A stretch of 64,000 nt of DNA from Anthostomella pinea (lineage: Eukaryota > Ascomycota > Sordariomycetes > Xylariales > Xylariaceae): positions 4,092,001 through 4,156,000 of the forward strand of contig CAUWAG010000003.1 in the NCBI GenBank assembly GCA_963556695.1, in the 5' to 3' direction. Both the position numbers and the translations under genes were made by a program. The notes beneath the pieces were generated by a model. The model saw nothing but the letters and a program-made list of their open reading frames with translations. It did not search any database and was not told where the DNA came from. Shown one piece after another: positions 1-11,377 of this stretch (position 1 is its first letter; each line of letters begins with the position of its first letter).

Positions 1-1
1 T

Positions 2-519
2 AGAGCTAACGCGACCGGCGGCACCAAGTACACGAAGGCCTCAGTCAAGTAAGTCCCAGACCTCGTAACCAACTTCCTCTCAACACTTCGCCGCAACGTC
101 AAACGAACGAGAATAGAAGCGAAACCCTCAAGTTCTGCAAGATCCAGCACCCGGTCTGCTCTCGCATAGGTAAAGTAGCTGACGTGTACATTACGACATA
201 CAGGCAGCAATTCGCGAAGGTGCGAGACGCTCACTTGGCCACCTTCACTCCCGCTACCATGGGCGCCGAGGATAAGCCGGGATTCATCGAGATTCCTGCC
301 GCTGCCGCGAACGCCGTCGCGAACACTGTCGCGAAGTCTGCCTCCAAGAGAAAGCGCGCTGCTCCACGTGGAGCCATTGACAATGAGGACAACGAAGCCA
401 ATGGCAACGATGCTGCTGGCGCCGGTCCGGAGGGCGGTCCCAAGCGCGCTCGCAGTTCCAACGCCCGAGCCCCGGTTCGAGCCTCGGTTCGTGCCCCTGA
501 GCAGGAGGACGACGCTTAA
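2..519 (+). CDS. 3' end of an unrecognised basic, probably nuclear protein
   Basis: Two exons are seen: up to 48, an intron 49-203 (GTAAGT donor, CAG acceptor), then 204-519 ending in TAA. The splice joins the frame without loss (..TKASVK then QQFAKVRDAHL..). The visible C-terminal part is about 120 residues. It ends in an alanine-rich stretch with two basic patches (SKRKRAAPRG and GPKRAR) that look like a bipartite nuclear localisation signal, followed by an acidic tail. I do not recognise the family. The gene starts to the left of the window, so domains that would identify it are not visible. GTG at 184 would open the same frame but lies inside the intron, so it is not the start. Confidence 0.55.
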
Positions 520-1860
520 ATGCCATTCAAGAGCCTTGAGACGAGTGCCACCGACTCAGTATGAAGCACACATGGCGGATGGATACTTTTGGCATGAACT
601 CTGAGTTCAACTGTAAAGGCAAGTTCGCATATGCCAAACCGCCAGCTGATGTCTTTTGCTAACATGAGAATATGTGTAGGGTCATTTTGCCTGCTCTACT
701 TGCAAGGTATCTCTTGCTCCCCAGATTGGAGCCTTCTCACACGCACAGTTCCTCACACCCACACTTTCAGAGATAGGTGGATGGTTCACTGGAGGTGTTG
801 GGAGTGTCCTGGATGTCGGCATTGCCTCGATAATTTCCATAGGATTACTTTCAAAAACAGTACACTGGCCATGGTGGTGGTTCTCTGACACTTGATCTCA
901 TGTCTTACCTTGCGCTTCGGTGATATGCCTGTCATCTCTACCAGTGCCTCTCTCTTGACACTTATGTCCCACGACGGCCACCAGTGAGGCAACCTTTGCC
1001 TCACATAGTCACTGAATGCTGCCTAGTTCACCAGTAATTTTCCATTGACGCCATAGACAGACAGACTGGCTGCCCGATCACCTCCCCTTGATGGCCCAGT
1101 AAACAAAGAGCCAAACACCAGATCCCCTCTACGCCCATGCCCGTGCCCACAGGACGATGATTGGATGTAAGTAATACGAGTATATTCACAACATTGAACG
1201 GTAAGTTAACTACCCCTCAACACGTATCACAAGTACGCAAGCAAACACTGTTGACTGCCAACCTCAACGAATAAGCCATCCGAGTACATTGGAGCAAATA
1301 TTATTATATCAGTCTTCTTCCCCGGGCTAGGCAGACGGGCGACGGCGCCAATGAACGTAGGGTCTGCGCTACGGCAGGGACCTTTGGTGAAGCCCCCTAT
1401 TCAGCTCAGGTGGCATACCTAGGTAGGTACTAGCAATGGACCGCCAAACTCACAAAGTGGCATGTGCGCTGTATGTGCCAAGGCGGCTACACAAACATGC
1501 TCAAGCCATCAGCCTCGGATGATAACATTTCTAGTATGTTTTATCAGGTTGCGGGGGCATACAGCCACGTGTAGTCGTTGCATCTGACTTTGGCACCGAC
1601 CGCCTCTCTTTACAAACAAGAAGGAGGAAGAGAAATATCAGTAACGTCCGATATATAAGTGGCATTCCCCCTCTGCAAAACTTCAAATCTACCTTCTCCG
1701 CCCGAATTCCTTGTATTACTCGACGCAACGCCGGTCAATACATTCTCCCACGTAAACATATCGATCCGAGGCACATCAACCTGCAGCACCCAAGGACTGG
1801 AACAACCACCACCACCATTTACACATACAATCCCCGAAAGGCAGTCCTGATTCCGCCACC
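520..1860. other. Intergenic, no gene seen
   Basis: No open frame with coding character on either strand. It holds a TACCTAGGTAGGTAC-type dispersed motif at 1416-1430 and a TATA-like box at 1652-1658 ahead of the copper-protein gene. Confidence 0.6.
1652..1658 (+). promoter_or_regulatory. TATA-like box upstream of the BIM1-like gene
   Basis: TATATAA lies about 200 bp before the ATG at 1861, in an otherwise pyrimidine-rich leader. A single GAGCAAA (reverse of TTTGCTC, the core of yeast-type copper-responsive elements) sits at 1292-1298. One such 7-mer is weak evidence. Confidence 0.35.
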
Positions 1861-2644
1861 ATGTTCGCTGCCGTGGTATTTACACTTGCTGCCGCTTCAA
1901 TGGCTTCGGCGCACTTTGCGCTCGATTACCCGACATGGCGAGCCGACACTCTGGAGAACACCTCGTATTCGCAGTGGGAATACCCTTGTATGTGCATTCC
2001 TATGTACTCTCCTACATCTGCGTTCATCATCGCCCTCTCTGCGCAGCCTTCCACTAACCTATTGGCATAGGCGGAGGCGTTCCGTACGGCGTCGGTAACC
2101 GCACCGACTGGGCCATCGGCGGTGGTTCTCTGAGCCTCGACTTGCACCACCCATGGTCGTACCTGTACGTCAACCTCGGCCTGGGGGAGAACGTCACCAA
2201 CTTCAACGTCTCTCTCACCCCGAGCCTGACCAACGTGACGGGCAACGGCACCTTCTGCATCCCGCAGCTTCTTATCCCGGTTTCCATTAGCGATGGCCAG
2301 AGTGCCACTATCCAAGTCGTCACCAGCGGGGCCTCGGGTGCGGCTATGTACAATGTAAGTTCAACATCGCAGGCTTGCTGTGCAGGCGATTGATGATCAT
2401 GACTTATGCCGTGCAGTGTGCCGACATCACGTTCCGCTACGATGCACAACTGCTGTCTGGTGACGACTGCACCAACAGTACCGGAGTCTCGGCCGCCATC
2501 GTGGACCAGTCACCAACAACAAGCCAGTCAGCTTCGACGCCGACGCCCACAGGTAGCGCAGCTGGGGCAGTCAACACTGGAGGAGTGGCTCTGCTGGGAG
2601 CTCTGAGTTTTGCGGGAGCTTCCATGATGGGACTGGTGCTATAG
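1861..2644 (+). CDS. BIM1-like (LPMO-like, X325-type) secreted copper protein with GPI signal
   Basis: Exons 1861-1987, 2071-2354 and 2417-2644 give 212 residues. A signal peptide of about 17 residues ends at Ala-Ser-Ala, and the mature protein begins with His (HFALDYPTWRADTL). That N-terminal His is the copper ligand (histidine brace) of this family. Further family features are PCGG after the first splice, LDLHHPW, NVTGNGTFCIPQL, and paired cysteines in exon 3 (CADITFRYD, DDC). The C-terminus has a Ser/Thr/Pro linker (SPTTSQSASTPTPT) and a hydrophobic end (GGVALLGALSFAGASMMGLVL), typical of a GPI-anchor signal. Known members bind copper at the cell surface and do not cleave polysaccharides; Cryptococcus Bim1 helps copper uptake with Ctr1. 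Role here is inferred. A Ctr-type transporter lies at 24.2 kb. Confidence 0.88.
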
Positions 2645-3185
2645 GTCAAGAGGGTTCCCGGAGGGAGACGATGGAGCCTCTGGATCCGATTATGCCACGA
2701 AATCAGGGCAACTCTGGGTATACAGCATGGCCTAGACATAGTTAGCTACTGAAGAAAAGGAACTGATTAGTGTTGAGACACACTGCGCGAGCTAGCTTAC
2801 ATTGTGCGCGCCTGTCTTCGTCCTGTTATGGCAATAAACACCTACGGTTTGGTGGATTCCGTATCGACTCCTCAGCTGTCGTATTGACTCCTCAGCTGTT
2901 TAGGCCATCCCACATCCCAGTTAATATACCCAAAGAGATGAGGACCAGTAGTTTTAGCCGTAGCCACTAACCCTTCGCCACCTATTCCAGTGCTTCTATC
3001 CCCTGTGATAGGCCTGTCTGGCCCCGACCGCAGGTCATTTGCTTTCGACGAGGCCGAGCTGCGTGGGTCTGACAGGCAAGCCCAGTATGTACGACGGTTG
3101 ATGCTATACGAAAGAGGCGATTGGAGCTTGAGATCCGGAGATAGTGGTAGGCAGGGGTCTATGGTGTTGATTTACACAGACTCGC
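2645..3185. other. Intergenic between convergent genes, no gene seen
   Basis: About 540 bp between the ends of the copper-protein gene and the kinase gene. Two near-identical short phrases (TCGACTCCTCAGCTGT / TTGACTCCTCAGCTGT at about 2865-2900) form a local direct repeat. Nothing else is recognised. Confidence 0.5.
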
Positions 3186-5178
3186 TCATCTGTGAGTGAC
3201 GATGTCTTTGTCCTTGAGTACTTCGTTCCTGACCTTTGCCATAGTGATACGTTGGTTCGGGTTGGGCGTTAGCATTTGCAATACTAGGAACTCCATCTTG
3301 TCGCGCGGGTTGAGCTTGGCCCTGGCATCGTAGACCTCGCCGAGCCATTGTTGCATCTGTGCGACGGCTGAAGAACCCCGAGTTGAGTGGGCGGCGGGTT
3401 TTCTGTTCAAATCGGCGATCATCCAGTACAGCTGCTTTGGGTGACCTTGCCGCCCACGCGCATCAGGGAAGGCGATCTTCCTCAGAACGTATAACATGGT
3501 GATGCCGAGCGCCCAAACGTCAGAGGCTGCTCCCCGCAGCTTTTGCCCGATGAATTCGGGCGGAACGTAGAATGGCGTACCCCCATTCGTAGCCGGGTCA
3601 ACTATCCGAGTTGACAGGCCAAAGTCGCAGAGAACGGCGCCCCTGTCGCGCGAGTAGAGTATGTTGGCCGGCTTGATGTCGTTGTGAATACGTCTCTTCG
3701 AGTGGACATAATGCAGAGCACCCGAGATGTCTCTGAGGATTCGGATCGCGTCTGTGCGGTCACCGATGAACTGGTCAGTAGAGGTTTCCCGCCACACTCC
3801 GCGAGCGGCCAGATCTTTTCCACTAGAGCGTGTGTGGTCAGCAATTATTCAGACTTGCCAACTTGTCGGGATGAGAAAGTCTACCACGGGCAGAAGCGCC
3901 ATCGAAGAAACGGGCAGATATAGCCCCAAGAATCCCCTCGGGCACGAGAAAGATAGCAATCAAGAGAAAAGCTTACTCGATATGTTCCATGTATAGAGAT
4001 AAGTAGCGGGCGTCACCACCATATAGCTTGACGATAGACTCATGCTTCAGGTCCTCTTGGCTCTGGTACTCCCGAAGCCAGATATCTGCCTGACGAATAA
4101 CATTCCTGTGGGTATCCTGCGGTCTCATGTCCGCATCCGGCGCCCTGGTTTTCAGGACTTTGACTGTGATAACACCCTCGGGCACGTTGGAGTGTTCGGC
4201 TGTGAAGACAGAGGACGCGCCGGTGGTGGCGATCTGATGGCGTTTTGTTAACAGGTACTGGTCGAGCTCGCCTGCGCCAGGTATAGCAGCGGTCTCGTCC
4301 TTCTGGATTTCCAAAAGCGCATGACCGTTGGCAATGGAAACTTCCTTGGTCTTGGCGGCGTTGGGTAGAGGGAAGATGAGCGGTTCGTCCTTCGGCCCTA
4401 GGAATATGATGACGCCGTCCTTGTCGGCGTTCTGGCTGTCATCTGCACGAAGCCTCTTCTCCACAACGCCATTATCCTGTTCGTTGTCGTCTAGAGAAAA
4501 TGATCGTTTCCCGGACGAGTTACGCCCGATGGGGCTCCTGACGATTGATGGTTCGGGATTGTCAATGGACGCCTGCAAGGTCGCAGGGCGTTTCTCCAAG
4601 ATTCGGAAGTCCAGGACTGGGATGCCGACGCTGATCCTCCAGGTGCCGGGCGACAGCTCCTTGGTGGCTCCAGGCACAAGCTCCTGATCAAAGTTGGCGC
4701 CAGTGTGATTGGGATGGGATGTCCTGGCGAGCGCGACGGGGACATCTGATTTGTTCCACAGGATCAGACTATCGCTGGCCGGATCGTAGTATAGCTCGCA
4801 CCACAGTGGTGGGCGAACCTCATCTTCCCCTTGGCCTTGGGGGATTCTGATGGAGAAATTGATGTCCTTGGAGGTCTGAGTCACAGCCAGCACCCTGTAT
4901 CTAGGCTGCTGAGGGTCGGCAAACTCGGCGCTCAGAGCTAGCCACTGGCAATTATCATTTCCAGGGCTCACTGAGCGACTCTGGGTCAGCGGGCGCACGA
5001 GTATGCGGATGTTTTGTCGGTGGTGATCTTGGTCAACGACGAGGTTGTCCAAGGGAACACTGTCATAGTGGGCATCGCCAACCTCGTCGAGGTGGATGCT
5101 ATCGTGCAACAGTCTCTGGTGCAGCTCCTCGGGAGTGAAGGGCTCTGTCTTCTCCTCGGACGGGAAGACTTCAGTCAT
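3186..5178 (-). CDS. Serine/threonine protein kinase with long N-terminal region
   Basis: Exon 1 is 3977-5178 and exon 2 is 3186-3822 (intron 3823-3976, GTAAGC donor, CTCTAG acceptor), giving 612 residues. ATG at 5178 is preferred because the frame upstream to 5652 is low-complexity leader sequence, including a short tandem repeat. The N-terminal ~380 residues resemble the forkhead-associated-like region seen before kinase domains in many filamentous fungi, but I cannot prove an FHA fold. The kinase domain follows: a weak glycine loop (TTGASSVF), the VAIK lysine (VITVKVLK), catalytic loop HNDIKPANIL (HND in place of HRD, Asp kept), DFGLS, the APE equivalent VPPE, and SDVWALGITM. All catalytic residues are present, so an active kinase is expected. 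Substrate and pathway cannot be read from sequence. Confidence 0.82.
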
Positions 5179-5223
5179 GGCGGGTACAATTACGGGAGGG
5201 CCCGGCAGGCCGTAGCAGATTGA

Positions 5224-5290
5224 CGGACAGGGTAGATGGTGATGGTAGATGGTGATGGTGATGGTAGATGGTGATGGTAGATGGTGATAT
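5224..5290. repeat. Short tandem repeat of GATGGTGATGGTA units in the kinase 5' leader
   Basis: GATGGT / GATGGTAGATGGT units are repeated over about 65 bp, 45-110 bp upstream of the kinase ATG on the minus strand. It is non-coding in the gene model chosen here. Confidence 0.7.
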
Positions 5291-7243
5291 GGGGGTGGTT
5301 TTTCCACCAGGTAGTCTAGCAATAGCGAATATGATGATGGGAACGCCGAGGAAAGTATGAAGCAGATAATAAATGGCAAAGGGAACAGAGCAGAGACGAC
5401 CCAAAAGACAGATTCCCTTCGCCTCAAGGAGCCATGCTGGCAGTGCACTTGAACGCTGGAAAGGACTCGAGTATGATAGAAGACAAGACAGGCAGTCAGA
5501 TGAGATGGCCTCGAGACTTCGTCTGCAATTATGCCGTGGCACGGAGAGTCATAGACTGGGTCAGTGGTGAAATGCAGTGCGGCTGACGCTGAATTACACC
5601 TGAGAGGGCTCCGGCTGGTCGCGTCCACCGTCCACCTTCGCCTGCCTATCACTACTGTGTATGGGAATTGGTACGCCTTGTCTACAGTACTACGGGCGCA
5701 GCATGAGTTGACCCATGGGGAACAAAAATAGAAACGAGAGGGGACAGCGGAGGACAGAAAGCAAGCGCCAATCCCGGAAAGAAGGCCGCGAGGGGCATTG
5801 TAGATGCCGCGCTCAGGCTGTCAGGCTGTCAGGGTGCCGCATTACATATCACTTGGACCTCTCTCCAGATGCTGGCTGGTCTCAGTGGTCTGTACTGCTG
5901 ACCTCGAAGGCTTCGCCCGAGGGTCCTGACTCTTGGACGTGGCAGTCGACACCCCAGCTGGAGACTGGCCTGACAGCCCTAACGGCCTCCTGACTTCTGG
6001 ACTACAGAGTCACCTGGGCAGTGCCGGTCTCGAGCCGGTGCCGGTGTGGCTGCAGGTGGTGCTGCGAACCCGCGGGGCCAGTATGTTTGGGAACAGGCTC
6101 TCGTGGACGGTGGACCACGATACTGTCTCGCTCACTACCGTCACACCACTACCACTGTATGGTGAAGAGATGCAGAGATGGAAGCGAGGCCGTCCTCTGC
6201 ACATCCGGACGCCTCACCAGTACAATGAGTACATAATGGAAAGGTAGAAAGTAGTTCAAGAGGGTAAATTTCAGAAGAATACTTGGTGGTAATGACGACA
6301 AAGATACCCGGGTCACGGATGCCGTTGACGGATGCATCTCAACATCCACTGTTTTCTAAGTCAATATTGATGAATGTATCCATTTCGACTCTCCATCGAG
6401 TTCTGCAGCATCTAAACAGCAGAGCTGGCGTGGTATGGTATGCCTTCTGAATTCGCGACGACGAAGCTCGAGATCGAGAGAATGTGCTCACTGGCCCTCT
6501 TGCATGTTCGAAAGCGGAGAAGAGCTGACCAGCTGAGCAGTGAGAATGGATTCCCTTTGTAAATTGTGGCTGACCCGACTGAGGATTTCCGGCAGGGTGG
6601 GTGGAATCGGGTCAGCCGTCAGCCGTCATATCTCCACTCCTCCTGAATATGCCCAGTTTGATTGGGCGGGCTGCCTGCAACGGAAGCCCCTGATTGGATG
6701 ATGGGATGACGCTCTGTGGATCGTGGCAATGTACAGCACCTCCCTGACACTTGATTGGGCGCAGCTTCGCTTGGGCGGATGCATGTGGATACCGGATGTT
6801 TGGGGGCCGTTTCCTGAGGCTTGGCGCGATGTGAGGTAGTCGGGCAATTCCCACCTCGCCGTCCGTCGTCGTTGTCCCCAGTGTCTTGTCCCAGCTGCCC
6901 ACCTGCAGCCTGTTCGAAAGCAGTCACCAAGGACAGCATCACCACATTCACCACATTCACCATCCGCTCTCTCTTCCCACGGCCACCTTTTGACTTCTGG
7001 GCTGCCGAACCACGATTGGGACTAGTCCAATGATTTTATGATACCCTGCATACTCACTCCAGCACACGCCACAATGCATCTCAACGCCCACGTCTAGATT
7101 GCACCCGGAAAACACGACAAAGACAGACAGAGACCCCTTCTACCGACATCCCATTGTATTTCTACCCACCACCCTTCCGAACACCGACGGCGATAAACCA
7201 GCACCTACTACCGCCAGTCCACTCGTTCGAGACACGCAAGAGG
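5291..7243. other. Intergenic and divergent promoter region, no gene seen
   Basis: Nearly 2 kb between the start of the kinase gene (minus) and the next gene (plus). Open frames here are short and lack coding character. The last 200 bp are CA- and C-rich, like a fungal 5' leader. Confidence 0.5.
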
Positions 7244-8302
7244 ATGGACGAGCCCGGTTGCTCGTGGCAGTTCTGGAAATTTGGCATGAAGAGGGCCGAC
7301 CTCGACACCAAACTACATGATCAGTACAACACGGTTGCCTTCTCCATCCAAGACCCCGATGCCTTCCACTCCGATGTCTACGAGATCTCCAACACCGCGG
7401 CCACCATCGACGAGTTTCACAGTCTGCTAGCCGAGCGCAAGGGCTTAAGACTACGTGAGCTGAACGAGAGCCTCGAGTCCGCGTCGCTCGAGATTATCGC
7501 CAACCCCAGCCTCATCGGCACACACCAGTGGCAGCATGCCTTGCAGCTTTTTCGGACCAAGTCCCTCGACTCACTCGTGAGCTATTTCGCGTCTTACCTC
7601 CCAGAGGACCACCCGTGGAACCCGTCCTCGGCCTCGACTGCCAACCCAGACCCTACCTACAAACCGTACTATGACGATATCGACGACTATGGCCATGTCC
7701 TGACGCATGAGCCCCTATCCATCCCCACTGGCTGCAGCTCCATCCCAGCCAGCCATTTCCCTCCTTCTCCTCGATCCCTCACGACTTGCTCGGATTCCTC
7801 TTCCGCCTCGACCCCAGCGCGCTCCATGTCTTTCTGCGAACAGCAGTCTGACAGTATGGCCCTTTCGGGCACATTGACACACGCCTACGACGATGATGAC
7901 GAAACCTCACAATCAGATGATCCAGACACTCCGACCACCTCTATCTCCGACATGTCAGAGATACACCCGCTGGATCACGAGCGAGGAGTCGGCATACAGT
8001 ACGCCGACGCGGCTGCGACCCCAGCGGAGCTTTACTTGGGGGGTGATATCGATGAGTCTGAGACCCCAACACCTCGAAGTGCGCTTTCCTCGGAACCACT
8101 TACAACCAGCAAGAAGTCAGAAACGTCGTTATCGTCTTTGTTTTTATCAGCCAATTCTAATCTGCTGCCAAGAGGTTCTTGTCATAGCAGTCCGGGCGTG
8201 TCGAGAATACGGCGAAGGAGTCCAGATGCCGGGCGCGTGCAGAAGCCTTCCCCTGGCCCCATGCGCATCAGACCGAAAGGCAGGATACGCCATGGTGGTT
8301 AA
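7244..8302 (+). CDS. Unrecognised serine/proline-rich protein with a conserved-looking N-terminal half
   Basis: A single open exon of 352 residues from ATG at 7244 to TAA at 8302. The frame extends upstream to 7154 but only with a TTG, so 7244 is chosen. Residues 1-130 are well composed and probably folded (DEPGCSWQFWKFGMKRADLDTKL, a helical segment LLAERKGLRLRELNES, then LFRTKSLDSLVSYFASYLPEDHPW). Residues 150-352 are low-complexity, Ser/Thr/Pro/Asp-rich and probably disordered, with a basic C-terminus (RIRPKGRIRHGG). No signal peptide or membrane segment. I do not recognise the family; codon use and length favour a real gene. Confidence 0.65.
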   Translation: MDEPGCSWQFWKFGMKRADLDTKLHDQYNTVAFSIQDPDAFHSDVYEISNTAATIDEFHSLLAERKGLRLRELNESLESASLEIIANPSLIGTHQWQHALQLFRTKSLDSLVSYFASYLPEDHPWNPSSASTANPDPTYKPYYDDIDDYGHVLTHEPLSIPTGCSSIPASHFPPSPRSLTTCSDSSSASTPARSMSFCEQQSDSMALSGTLTHAYDDDDETSQSDDPDTPTTSISDMSEIHPLDHERGVGIQYADAAATPAELYLGGDIDESETPTPRSALSSEPLTTSKKSETSLSSLFLSANSNLLPRGSCHSSPGVSRIRRRSPDAGRVQKPSPGPMRIRPKGRIRHGG

Positions 8303-9933
8303 CGGCCTGACGTTGTTGTACATATGTGAAGATAGATCTGTAAAAATGCCTGGTGACGTTTCTATCCGTTCACCCAGTATCGCGGTGTCCCTTGTGCTTC
8401 TTCGCCCACCTGGGCACGTTTTAGCATTGAATGTTTAACAGGTATTGCGTATATGTCGCATCACAAATGATGGACTGCCTATGAGTTTCATGTATCCTGG
8501 GTATTTACCTATTTACCGGAGGTACCTATGTATAAGGTATTGAGACTCGCTGGCTGCCGGTGGCGGCACTGTCGCCTGTGGCAGCAATACTGATTCGAGG
8601 CCATCACCAACCGAATTGGCCGACTGGCCGACCACCGCTGTCAGCACCTCTCCGATCTGGACAAGTGGTACATTCCAAGGAAGTTTCCTATGGCTCGGGC
8701 AACGACCCCAGATTACAGCGCTTGAGCGCGCTAGGATCGCGATTCTCGGCATCTGTCACCCACTAACAGCCCCAGACTCCGGGGGGTACTGTTGCTCCCT
8801 TTCGTGAGGTCATCGACTTGCCCGATTCATACTGCCCAGGTGTAAGTTGAGGTCGAGCATATGAAAATGAGGTCACCTCCCACAAGCGCACGACCACAAA
8901 GGTAAATCAAACGGCACGCGAGAGTCGAGGTGTAAACCCATTCCTCGGCTCGTGGGTAGTCGCCGAGTGTGTACAAGGTATATCTATAGAGCCAGCTCTC
9001 GTTCACCTATCTATTCATCATAAACCATACGTCAAGACAACAACCGACTTGCGGTATTGCGAACATCCAATTTCCACCGTTTGACAAATTATCTTCCGCG
9101 GCTCTCCTTACCTGATGCTGCCTTTATTGATCCAGACAAACTCTGTCCAAAATGCCCGAGACACTCCGCGAGAAGGCAACAAAAAAGCTCGACGGACCTG
9201 ACGCCAATCCGAGTTAGCTGGGCGATCCCGTCAGCATGAAGGCTGAGACGAGCGACAAGGTGCCGGTGGAACGGGAGCAAGGCGCGAAGAAGGACTCTAA
9301 ATTGTAAAAGGCTCGTCGGTGTTGCCGTCAATGTCGCCAGAGTCTCGAGTCAATACTGTGTTGGAACCTATGACGATCCCTTGGTGTTGCACAGACTACG
9401 CATTTCGGATGTCCGCTGGCCCCTGGGACGGTCGGAATCGTTGTCATGTCGTAATCTATCACAAAATGGGAAGAACTGGAAATTATCTGACTATGCCAAC
9501 ACTTCATCATTGTTGACCGTACATCTTGCCCCTGATAGTTCCCATGTTAGCTAATGATCGGTAAAACTGGCATCAAGGCTCGTAAGCGGCATAGGTGCTG
9601 TCGCCGGTGAGAGACTCCAAGCCGTAGGATTTGTAAGCTGATGATTCATCAGTATGGTCTCCATGGTAAGCACGTTGTAAGCACGTTGTCTCACAGGAGG
9701 TACTTTGAGAATACTTCCACATATACATCTGGCCTTTAACCGGCGTTTCTCCACGCACGTCTTTCTAGCAATAGAATCCAGACGAGGAAGCTGTTGTATG
9801 TTCGCACATCCAAGTCGTTTCGTCGCGAAGCAATAAGAGCTGCAGCTTATCACCCGCAGTTCAGTACAAGTGGCGGGATCCCTACCTACATATACGTACC
9901 TCCACCATCCCAGGAACTGTAAGAAACACAGAC
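8303..9933. other. Intergenic, no gene seen
   Basis: 1.6 kb with only short, unconvincing frames. It has TACCTA/TAGGTA-type motifs near 8520 and 9880-9900 and a leader-like sequence just before the GST gene. Confidence 0.5.
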
Positions 9934-11058
9934 ATGTCGCAAGATGTAAGTTGCCACAGTACACAACCGCGCCATGGACCTACTGTTGACCACAAAGTGC
10001 CAGACCAAGATTGGATACCAAAAGGATGGCCGCTTTATCAGACCCGACAGCGCATTCCGCAACTTCGTCTCCAGGGACCCAAATTCGACATTTCCAGCCG
10101 AGCCAGGTCGCTACGCGTTGTATCTTTCGCCCGGCTGCCCGTGGGTAAGTGCCGTAGGTTTCTGCTCGCCTTGAGGGGTTACAGCGCTCATACTGCTCAA
10201 CTTCAGGCCCATCGTACCTTGATCGTCCGTGCAATGAAGCGGCTGGAGAACGTCATCGACTTATACATGCTGTACACCATGGACTGGCCTCAGGGGTGGT
10301 TCTTCAACGGCGAACATGGCACACTCGAGAAAGACCCCCTCTATGGCTTCACCCATCTCCGGGAGCTCTACCTCAAGGTGGACCCCAACTTCAACGGTCG
10401 CGTCACCGTCCCGGTTCTTTGGGACAAGAAGACCGGTACCATGGTAAACAACGAGTCGAGTGAGATCATCCGCATGCTTTATACCGAGTTCGATGCCTTC
10501 GTCCCCGAGGCCGTCCGCGAGGCGAACAAACCCGTCGGCGGCTTCTACCCGGAGCATCTCCGCGAGGACATCGATGAGATGAACGACTGGGTCTACCATA
10601 CGGTCAACAACGGTGTCTACAAGGTCGGCTTTGCTGCCACACAAGAAGCTTACGACGAAAACATCTACCCACTGTTCCAGTCGCTAGACCGGCTTGAGGG
10701 GATTCTCGAGCGTCACGGTAAACCATTCCTACTGGGCGATCACATAACCGACGCCGATGTGCGCCTCTACACCACACTGGCACGGTTTGACGTGGCGTAT
10801 CACAGCGTCTTCATGTGTAACCTGAAGTCGATTCGGCACGACTACCCGCGCCTGCATCTGTGGTTGAGGAGGCTGTACTGGGACCAAGGAGAGGAAACAG
10901 GCAGCGCATTCCACAGCACTACCGCCCCGTGGATTGGACTGTATGCCCAGGGCTATGCACAGTCGAAGCAGAAGATCAACCCAGGACAAGCCGCTCCTGT
11001 CGTCCCGAGAGGGCCTGCGGTGCTAATGGAGCCATTGGACGAAAAGGAGACCTTGTGA
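9934..11058 (+). CDS. ECM4: ECM4/Gto-type (omega-class) glutathione S-transferase
   Basis: Exons 9934-9945, 10004-10144 and 10207-11058 give 334 residues. The first exon encodes only MSQD. The second intron splits the active-site motif between SPGCPW and AHRTLIVR. The cysteine of GCPW is the catalytic Cys of the glutathionyl-hydroquinone reductase/omega GST family. The thioredoxin-like half includes VPVLWDKKTGTMVNNESSEIIRML (cis-Pro and ES glutathione-binding motif). The helical half includes the typical LLGDHITDADVRLYTTLARFD. Members reduce glutathionyl-hydroquinones or act as thiol transferases, usually in the cytosol. Length fits the family (320-370). ATG at 9974 is an alternative start but falls in the proposed first intron; I prefer MSQD because the splice restores TKIGYQKDGRF. 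Confidence 0.88.
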   Translation: MSQDVSCHSTQPRHGPTVDHKVPDQDWIPKGWPLYQTRQRIPQLRLQGPKFDISSRARSLRVVSFARLPVGKCRRFLLALRGYSAHTAQLQAHRTLIVRAMKRLENVIDLYMLYTMDWPQGWFFNGEHGTLEKDPLYGFTHLRELYLKVDPNFNGRVTVPVLWDKKTGTMVNNESSEIIRMLYTEFDAFVPEAVREANKPVGGFYPEHLREDIDEMNDWVYHTVNNGVYKVGFAATQEAYDENIYPLFQSLDRLEGILERHGKPFLLGDHITDADVRLYTTLARFDVAYHSVFMCNLKSIRHDYPRLHLWLRRLYWDQGEETGSAFHSTTAPWIGLYAQGYAQSKQKINPGQAAPVVPRGPAVLMEPLDEKETL

Positions 11059-11377
11059 AATTGCCCTCTTGTCAGACTTGTTGTTCCACTCTCAATCTGA
11101 CAGTTTCGATATGAAAATCATCAGGTCCAGTGGGCCATGCAGCTGAAGACATCGGGCTTCTCAGGCATCAATGATATTCGATTCGAGAAGAACTTTAACA
11201 TGTTCTTGGAAAAATTGATGATAACCTATACGTCGGATGCGGCGTCCTTTGCTCCCAATCGAACATGTTGATTCTCGGCCAAGACGAGAGAGGCGACGTA
11301 GTTATCCCTCTCCCCATCGAAGAAGCCCTCTCGGCCATCTTTGGCTAGATACTCAAAGCTCAGGGATCATGAGCCGT
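11059..11377. other. Short intergenic gap between convergent units, no gene seen
   Basis: About 320 bp between the GST stop and the end of the deacetylase remnant. No coding frame or RNA gene is recognised. Confidence 0.45.

Noticed and set aside
7154..7243. Upstream extension of the 352-residue protein
   Set aside because: It would need a TTG start and has leader-like composition; ATG at 7244 is adequate.
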